Below are positions 56,468 through 64,000 of a stretch of DNA of 64,000 bases, piece by piece. Position numbers and translations under genes: made by a program. The DNA is from Beta vulgaris subsp. vulgaris (Eukaryota; Streptophyta; Magnoliopsida; Caryophyllales; Amaranthaceae). The notes beneath the pieces are model-generated. The model had not been told where the DNA came from and made no database searches. It saw only the letters and a list, made by a program, of their open reading frames with translations. How positions within the stretch are numbered: the stretch's first letter is position 1; each line of letters starts with the position of its first letter. Where the stretch lies: the NCBI RefSeq assembly GCF_026745355.1, contig NC_079208.1, forward strand, positions 55,255,276-55,319,275, given 5' to 3'.

Positions 56468-59278
56468 TGTAATATCCTAAAAACTTAACCATGTTTAAGT
56501 AATTAATTCAATATAGTTATCACTAATTTGACTAAAATTTAGATTTTTCCTTTGTTATGTTAAACATAAATTACTAGAGTTTGTAAAAAAAAGGGGTAAT
56601 CCTATTCTTTTGTTTAACCATAAAATATTAGACTTATATTTAACTATCACCCAACTAGGTGGTTGAAAGTTGAAACAATGACCATTTTCTGATTTCATAA
56701 AATTAAAAGAAAAATAAAGAAAGTATTATTAAACCGAAAAAGTTTACTGCTTCTTCCTCCTACTTCATTTCTTCCTCTCCTATGGCAAACATGCCCAAAC
56801 TTGATCAGCTTTTTCTCTGCCCAACTCACTCACACCTTCACCTAAGTCAATATTTCAGTAGACATACTATTCAATGCCATAACTCAATGGTTTACATCCT
56901 TAATTTTGGTCAAAAACCACCCAACAAAGCTCATGGTTTTGAGCTCCAACAATGGCTATAAATACCCTATGTGCTCAAACATACCACACAGATCAACATT
57001 ACTCCAATCAGAATTACCTCAAATCAAGAAACAAAAGAGGAGAAGAAGAAAGTTAAAAATTCGTAAAGGATTTTTTCACACAGCAACACCACCATAGCAC
57101 CACCTACGAACCACCAATTTTCGGTCAACAATTCGTCAGAAAGCGTGACTCAAGGAACCCCCAAAAAAAAAAAAGAAAACCCCATACTCATTTTCTCTCT
57201 CCTCTGTTTCGGTTCCCCCCCCCCCGACACCCCCATCAGCCACCTCAGGCGACGCCTGACCTGCGCCGCGCTTCGTTGCACCTTCCCCTAGCCTCGCCGT
57301 CGTTCTCCGACCACCTGCGCAACTCGCCGGCCATCCGTCGCACCGGCAAGCACTCGTTCTCTCTCCTCGCACCATTCTCTATCACCCTTCTCCTTCGCGT
57401 ATAGCTATACCACGCAAGCACCGGCGAACTCCATCCGCCACCGTCATTGCACGCCGCATCGCCTCGCCGTCGCACCGTCTCTGCTCGTGGTTGCCGTTCG
57501 CCGGAGATGTCACTCTGCCTCACACTTGTCGACCCTGCTCATGGAGCAGAGGTATATGACGCTCCCCTTCATTCTTAATTTTCTGATTTCTTAAAGTTTA
57601 AGCCCAAATGTCTTTTGCTAGTTATGTAGTTTTGGGCCTAGGATAACTCTATATTGGACTAAAGATGGTTGGACTTGTTAAAAGACTGATTTAGTTAGTT
57701 TTACTAAACCAGCTCACTTATTTACTAAAATCTATTATTGGGTTATAATTCATGATTTCTAAACTAGTTGAGTTGTTTAAAACTAATTAAAAATAATTCA
57801 TTAAGCTTGCTGTTATAATTGAGTTTAAGTTATGAATACTTCAATAATCCTTAAGTTCACTTATAATAATTAGTTACTTGACTTGTTAGTTTCAATTGAC
57901 TAAATAATATTAAAATAATGTTAATGGATCTATTATAACTTTAAACTTAATTAATTTATTAATGGATGATTAATTAGTTATTAACTATGAACTAGAATAA
58001 TGATACGTTTTCGAAAGGTTAGATAATATGTAGAAATATAACTTTAACGTTTCGTTAATTTCTAAAAATATAGCTAAAGGAGTTATTTCACCTAATTAGT
58101 TGATTAAAGAGTCACATTGATTAAAAAGTTATTAACGATTAAGAAATAATGACCTTTAAGGAGATATTTACGATGTTATAATCACAGCTATGACCTTAAT
58201 AAGCGTTAACTAATATTTAGGCTTAAAAGCTAAATAATGAAACGTTCTTTGATAAAACTATTCTTGAATAGATTAAAGAAGATAAAGGATATTACAAGCC
58301 TCCCCCGGCTATCATGGTTGGTAAGCAGGAATTCAGGTAACGTCTATTGCTAACACCCACAATCCCTTTCGAATGATGTTTTATGATATTTCGCACTATG
58401 TTGTTGATGTATGGATTGTGGGATATGAAAGGTTTTATGAATATGATATTTTCGATGATATGAAATGATTTTGATGTTTATGAAAATATGAGTATGATGC
58501 CACTATGATTTTAATGATGTTTCATGATTATGATTACAATGATGTAATGTAATTATGCTATGTAAAAAGAGACGAAACATGATAAAGTACAGTGAAAGAT
58601 GGTTCTTGGCAGTATGATACGGGCACGCAAGTGTCACCTATGTTGTGACCGCCTGACTGTTTTATACGGGCACCGCAAGTGTCACCTATGTTGTGACCGC
58701 CTGACTGTTTTATGATACGGGCACCGCAAGTGTCACCTATGTTGTGACCGCCTGACGGTTTAAATGATACGGGCACCGCAAGTGTCACCTATGATGTGAC
58801 CGCCTGACGGTTATGTAGTGGGAGACGTCCCCTATGTTATGATGTACTAGCCAAGTTACCAAAGTAAAAGATATATGATGATGAACATGATAAAGAAGAT
58901 AATGTAACATGTTATGCTATGTTTGTGAAATGTTTTACTTATTCTCTCCTCCCTGTTTATAAATAAAATGATGTGAAATGAATTTACGATGTTAGAGTAG
59001 TATGTTACTGAGCCTCGGCTCACGACGTTTTGTTTTATGTTTTAGGTATGGAAGAACAGATATGGATCACTATTATACTGCGTTGTGGAGATTTCGTATG
59101 ATTCTATGAGGGTTTAGGATATTTTGTATGATGGATAAACCAGCATTATTTTACGATGAGTAATTGTATAGTGAATTTTAAATTTTAGGCTACTATTTTA
59201 TTTGTGGGCCATAACCCACATGATTAAGTTATGCTTCCGCTGGCGATTAAGGTCATGTTAATTTGTCGGGGCGTTACA
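56468..59278 (+). mobile_element. Solo LTR, 2811 bp, perfect 5-bp target duplication
   Basis: It starts TGTAATATCC and ends GGGGCGTTACA, giving TGTAA...TTACA termini, and is flanked by CAACT on both sides (56463-56467 and 59279-59283). No internal coding region or second LTR is present, so it is a solo LTR left by recombination. Long LTRs beginning TGTAAC-like are typical of Tekay/Del chromoviruses (Gypsy), which is my inferred class. It contains a CCGCC-rich leader-like stretch (57180-57540) and a tandem array (58615-58812). Short open frames in it are not genes. Confidence 0.82.
58615..58812. repeat. Four tandem ~51-bp repeats inside the solo LTR
   Basis: Units begin ATACGGGCACCGCAAGTGTC (the first copy lacks one C) and run through CACCTATGTTGTGACCGCC to a CTGACTGTTT or CTGACGGTTT end. 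Confidence 0.92.
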
Positions 59279-61454
59279 CAACTACTCAAATCACCCAACC
59301 ATTAAATATTATTTTAGCCGAAATACCTTTTCCTAAGCCCATAATAGGGAAACTATATGAACCCCAAAATTTTCCCCATACTTATTTTCTCTCTCTTCCT
59401 TCTCCTTTTTTTCGGCCTCCCCCTATTCTCTCTCTCTTTTCGATCTTCTTCCTCACTCGGCCAACAACAGCCGACAGCACCGCCGCCGCCAGTCGCGCCT
59501 CCCTCTTGTTCTAGTGTGTCTCCCTCCTTTCCTTGGTTTTGGTTATTTTCTTCCTCCTCAAGTTATATTCAATGCGAAGCTTGTATTTTTAAGAACTGTT
59601 TTAATATGTTTATGTTTAAAGTTATAGTTTGATGATTCAAATATAAATCTAAGCTTATGTAGTTTATATAATAAAGTAATTAAATTTTAGATTTATTTAT
59701 TGTGTTTGAATTGAGATTTTAAGTATCAAAGCATGGATTTTCAGGATTTTATAAGTTGGAAAATCATAGTAGTATATTATAGTTTATGAAATTGAGTATT
59801 CTTATGATTTAAATTATGTTTAAGTGTGTTCAAAAAAGGGTTTTATTAAATTATAAGTTGTTGAAAATTTTGTAAGAATTATTATAATGGAGTTATTATG
59901 ATCAACGTATGAGTTTTTAACAACTAATACAGTGGTACTATTAGGAGGCTTTAATAATTAAGTTTTAATGATGGGAAAGGTTTTTAAACACTTTCAAATA
60001 GGGTTTAAAGTATTTTAATATTGCAGAAAAGTTATAGAGTATTGGTTTATGGTTATGTTGGTTATTTTAGGCGGAGAATTCTCTTTAGGCGACTTTTAAA
60101 CTTGTGAAAGTGGCCTCTCGATTTGTCTACACAAGGTACACATACATATGTGATGGTTGGATTAGTATCATGTCCTAAGGATGCGATTTATGTAGTATCA
60201 TGTATATAAATATTTTTAGTTCATATGTAATTTATATTCAATTGGATTTCCATGTTTTATGTCGTGTGAAGCATGTTAATTATGATGGTGATATTATGTT
60301 TGTATGAAATAATATTGATGCAAGCATATGAGATGTGAGAACTTTATTTTATTAATTCACATGAGGGATTAATATTTATGTTGGTATTGGATCATGATTG
60401 AATCATTTTTTCCCATTGAATTATTTAATTACTTTATGAGGAACGAGGGCCTTAATTAGTAAGTTGATTATTACATGTATAAAGGTTATGGACTTAATGT
60501 TGGAATTAATATTGGATTGTTAAGTTGTTGATCACATTATCTAATACTAAGATAAAAATGGAACTTTGTGTATCTTGATGATTATATTATTCGTCCTACT
60601 TGTAAGTCATAACAAGTAAATAAATTATTAATCATTAGAAGGGAAACGTGAATAGCAATAACTTTAGACTCGTGCATGTCTAAAGTGTTGAACAAGTATG
60701 AGTTGGAGTACATGGTGGTAGCTCATGGCTTTTCTTGGGATCGGATTGATTATCATAACCTACTTTTATCTTAGAGGTTTCTCGATATCGTAGGTCATGG
60801 GAGTATGGAGTCGCGCCCATACTTCGTATTTTAGATTGAAGACTGAATTTGGTATAGACATCTCGTTCCATTAAATATTCCATCTAAATTAATTAATTTA
60901 TTAGTTGTGGAGTTTAGTTCACTAAAGGTAGTATGCGATGTTATTGTTATTATCTATTCCTGCTTAATATGTATTAGTATCATGTTAGATTTTAATTAAT
61001 TATTTACTTACTATTTAGTACTCAACTTTACTGATTACGTGCTTTGTGTGTATGTGTTGATCATGACTGCTATGCCTTATTGATCATGTGATGACCTAGT
61101 TGGTAAGCATTCTCTCGGGATCAACAAAGCATCGTTGTTTACAGGTTTGAAAATGATGCATTATGGGTTCGAGAATTTGGAGAGCTTTGTGTTGACTTTA
61201 CATTTTATAATTGACTTTGACTTCCATAGTCGACTTTTACATTTGAGGTAGACTTTTGACTTTATGTTGGTTTGATTGTTGAAGTTGACTTTTTGGTTGA
61301 CAATGTTTTATTTCTAAAGTTATTTATTATTATATTCGTTGCAAAATTTTGAATAAGTCGATACCTTATTACACAGACGATAATACTTTGATAATTCTCT
61401 AAGTTTTATATTTAAAAGGTATGTTGGAAAATAGAGAATTATCGGCATGTTACA
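59279..61454 (+). mobile_element. Remnant of a second, related long LTR
   Basis: After the solo LTR the sequence repeats the same architecture: an AACCCC...ATTTTCTCTCT leader-like tract, a GCCGCC-rich stretch, an AT-rich body, a TTTACAGGT motif (about 61140) comparable to TTTTAGGT in the first LTR, and an end at ATGTTACA (61454). No matching TGTAA start was found, so either its 5' part is lost or it lies left of the solo LTR, which would then be nested in it. Confidence 0.45.
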
Positions 61455-63984
61455 TCATGCATCGATCACTATGTTATGGATGACAAAAATTTATATTTAA
61501 AAATGTTAGTTGCATGCTAAAAGTAATAATAGTGAATTTTGATCTCTAATATATAAGACAAAGGTGAAGAGATACAAGAGAAAATAGACATTGAATAATA
61601 TATAATGTTATTAGCATTTCTAGACCGGTATATTTAATGAAATATAGTGTAAATCAATTACAATACCTTTTGCTACATACTTTGCTTTTTCTATATAGTG
61701 CTCTTCGTTGTGAGGGGATTACCCCAACTTAAAACTACTCTTAAGTTCACTTACCTTAATTTTTCGAGACTGTAGAAAATGTGGAGCAATATACTTTTGA
61801 TTGGAGTCATTTTGAAACTTAAGTCTACTATGAAGTACGCTTTTAGCATATTGTCCAATATTAGGACTTTAAATTAATATATTATTGATAAACTTATTTC
61901 AATTGATTTTCATCTGTGCGTAGATTTATGGAATATAATAAGATAAGCTCAATTATAATATGTTGATTTTTTTTGTTATTGAAAGATCAAGAGCTATCCT
62001 CTAATTTTGACACTTATAAAATGTTTAAAGGATTAAGTGGGCCCGTGAACAAAAAAATTGACATTTGAATTTGATTATGCGAGATAAAAATGTGTATCTC
62101 TATCATCATCGCGAATTACACATGTATACACGATGGAAAAACTATTTTGAAGTGCCTACGTTTATATAGTATTACAACCATATGTTTTGACAATCGTAAC
62201 ATCGAACTAAACTAAATATATGTCTAAAAGAACAGGGCCTAAAAGTTTGTTTGCTCAAATTTCTTTCAATGTATTTAAGATAAACATTTCAAGAATTAGT
62301 TATGATTTGGTCTCTAACTCTCTATGATTTCAAAAAAGTTTATTTGAGAGATTTATTTATCACCGTGCAATCCCAATTGGCTGAATTGGCTATGGACTCT
62401 ACTAATTTATTGGCTTGTCCTTTTGAAAGTATTAGTAGGTAGTTGCAGTAAATTGCCAATCGATAGTCGAGCGAACACTTTTGAACTCTGATAAACTCCA
62501 CCTTAGTGGGTCCATCTCTGTGTTTATATGCTCGTTCTTCACTTGCTCTGTACGAAATCCCAGCTCAACACCATATCATGTTATACAAGAATGACATATG
62601 GGCTATATACGTTGCACAATTGTAACGTTGCAAAAATAGAAATAAAATTAAATATTCATATTATCATATACGGGGAAACATCGATCTTAAATATATTAGC
62701 ATTTGACCCTCACTGTAAATGTTTACATAAACTCAGAAAATGTTGCATCTAATAATGATGAAGTGTGAACTTAAGAATTGATCAATGTTTTAGAGGAAAA
62801 ACTTCATACAATACGATCCTTCAACGAGATAAGAAACTTGAGCAGACGAACAAACATGAGAGAATGATCCATTATATAATCTAAGGAAATGATTAGATGG
62901 AAAGAAACTAGGCTAGACAACAGATCTTTGAGAGTAGCCTGATTCATTTGAAGCTCGAATTCAAATTCTTTGTGTGCTACTCTTTATTCTACACATCATT
63001 TTCCTTAACCCGCATCCGCATGGAAAGAAATTCCTTATTATGCTTAGTTCTTGCACCCATACTTCTCCTTTTTCTTTTGCCATTTTCTAGCTCTACCATC
63101 CTGCATTAATCTTTAACTATTTATTTCTTTCCACTTCTTCTTCTTTCAGCCTAATCTTTCCTTCGCCGCTTACACGTTTTGAAGCTAAGATTTATTGTAA
63201 TTAGCATGTGCGCAAGGTCAGGTTCATCGACCGTACCCTATTCACTTCCTGTTTTCAAGAGCACCCCTATGTCAAAAGCTTCGCACCAAGCATAGGACAA
63301 ATTTGATGAGGAGTTAGACGGGGAGGGAAAAGGAAGTGGTTAACCTATAACACCAAAGACACCTAAGAATGAGAATTCAACGAAAAGAAAAACATCGTTA
63401 TCCAAAATGAATAATCTTAATAAAGAGAGATATACAATGATTAAAAAATAAAACATAAAAATAAATAATACTAAAATCGACCTCTTTCCCTCTTCAATCA
63501 CATAATCCCTCTTTAACTCTAAAACTTATCCACTCTACTCAGCGCTTTCTCTACCAAAAATATGAATCCTACTATTTAGCACAATATACTTATCAATATG
63601 ATTATCTTAACACAACCATCCTTAACACAAGACATAGATGCAAAAATGCAATGCAAGAACAAAACATACCAAACAACACAAAAGCAATAAAAAACACATC
63701 ACTACATCTTTGACACACTTCCTTTGTTGTCGTTGTCCCCCTTCCCAATCCCATCATACTCTTGTAATCACACACCCATTCTCTCACTAGTAAAACATAC
63801 CACCCTCACACTCACCTTCTCTTACCACCTTTTTCCCCCCTTCTTTTTAACAACGATTATACCAAAATCCCTCGCATCTAATTTTCGATTCCTTCCCTAA
63901 TTTTTCTTCATTTCCCCCAATTTCACACTTCATCGTCTCTACAAAATCCCCAATTTTCCGCATTCTCTCTCCTCCGCCGGAAAA
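61455..63984. other. Intergenic; promoter and leader of the next gene at the right end
   Basis: AT-rich with no supported gene. The last ~200 bases are pyrimidine-rich (TCTCTCTCCTCCGCC just before the ATG), as in a plant 5' untranslated region. Confidence 0.4.
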
Positions 63985-64000
63985 ATGGAGTATCTCTCGC
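63985..64000 (+). CDS. Start of a gene cut by the window edge
   Basis: ATG at 63985 in a good context (GGAAAAATGGAG) after a CT-rich leader, opening MEYLS. Only five codons are visible, so the product is unknown. Confidence 0.4.

Noticed and set aside
57136..57523. Minus-strand Arg/Gly-rich open frames
   Set aside because: Lie within the CCGCC-rich segment of the solo LTR; composition artefact.
1..64000. CRISPR arrays, operons, bacterial-type regulatory sites, rRNA genes
   Set aside because: Nothing of the kind is present; spliced genes and plant transposons show nuclear plant DNA. No convincing tRNA gene was seen either.

Overview
The window is nuclear DNA from a flowering plant, most likely a eudicot. 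It is AT-rich. Its genes are split by GT-AG introns and encode plant families (IQD, MBD, a J3-type DnaJ with a C-terminal prenylation box, an ML-domain lipid-binding protein and a receptor-like kinase relative). The gaps are filled with Helitrons, Stowaway, hAT-type and other inverted-repeat elements, a Copia retrotransposon and long solo-LTR-type sequences. The species cannot be fixed from the sequence. There are no operons; every gene is an independent transcription unit, and exon boundaries were placed by hand from splice consensus, reading phase and family resemblance.

Layout from left to right. 1-3.8 kb: 5' half of an IQD calmodulin-binding protein gene (minus strand, cut by the window edge). 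4.3-6.2 kb: inverted-repeat elements. 6.9-9.0 kb: a transcribed-looking region with a three-fold duplicated mini-exon and remnants of coding exons. 10.7-12.9 kb: a twin-CX9C (CMC2/COX-assembly type) gene (plus) with a damaged original start codon and an intact 873-bp hAT-type element in intron 1. 14.0-16.9 kb: a candidate Helitron with captured gene exons, followed by two more Helitron-like 5' ends. 20.5-21.4 kb: an inverted-repeat element carrying two giant GC-rich hairpins. 21.8-25.5 kb: the DnaJ/Hsp40 gene (plus). 26.4-29.6 kb: a predicted pseudokinase of the receptor-like kinase family (minus). 29.7-34.4 kb: a block of MITEs. 34.6-35.0 kb: a small conserved-looking protein of unknown function (plus). 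36.8-39.9 kb: ML-domain secreted lipid-binding protein (plus). 41.1-47.3 kb: methyl-CpG-binding-domain protein (minus) with a 5.2-kb first intron.

47.6-54.4 kb is a complete Copia retrotransposon on the minus strand with 255-bp LTRs differing at one position and a 5-bp target duplication (ATTAC). It sits 239 bp upstream of the MBD start codon in the same orientation. Its gag-pol is broken by several one-base shifts, and its unusually long leader holds a 48-codon frame encoding a single-pass membrane protein plus a second broken frame. 54.4-61.5 kb is degenerate retrotransposon territory that includes a 2.8-kb solo LTR with a perfect 5-bp target duplication (CAACT) and the 3' part of a related LTR. 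The last 16 bases are the start of a further gene (plus).

The genes do not form a pathway. The most unusual items are the accessory frames in the Copia leader, the position of that element upstream of the MBD gene, the twin-hairpin element, the gene-capturing Helitron and the start-codon lesion in the CMC2-like gene.
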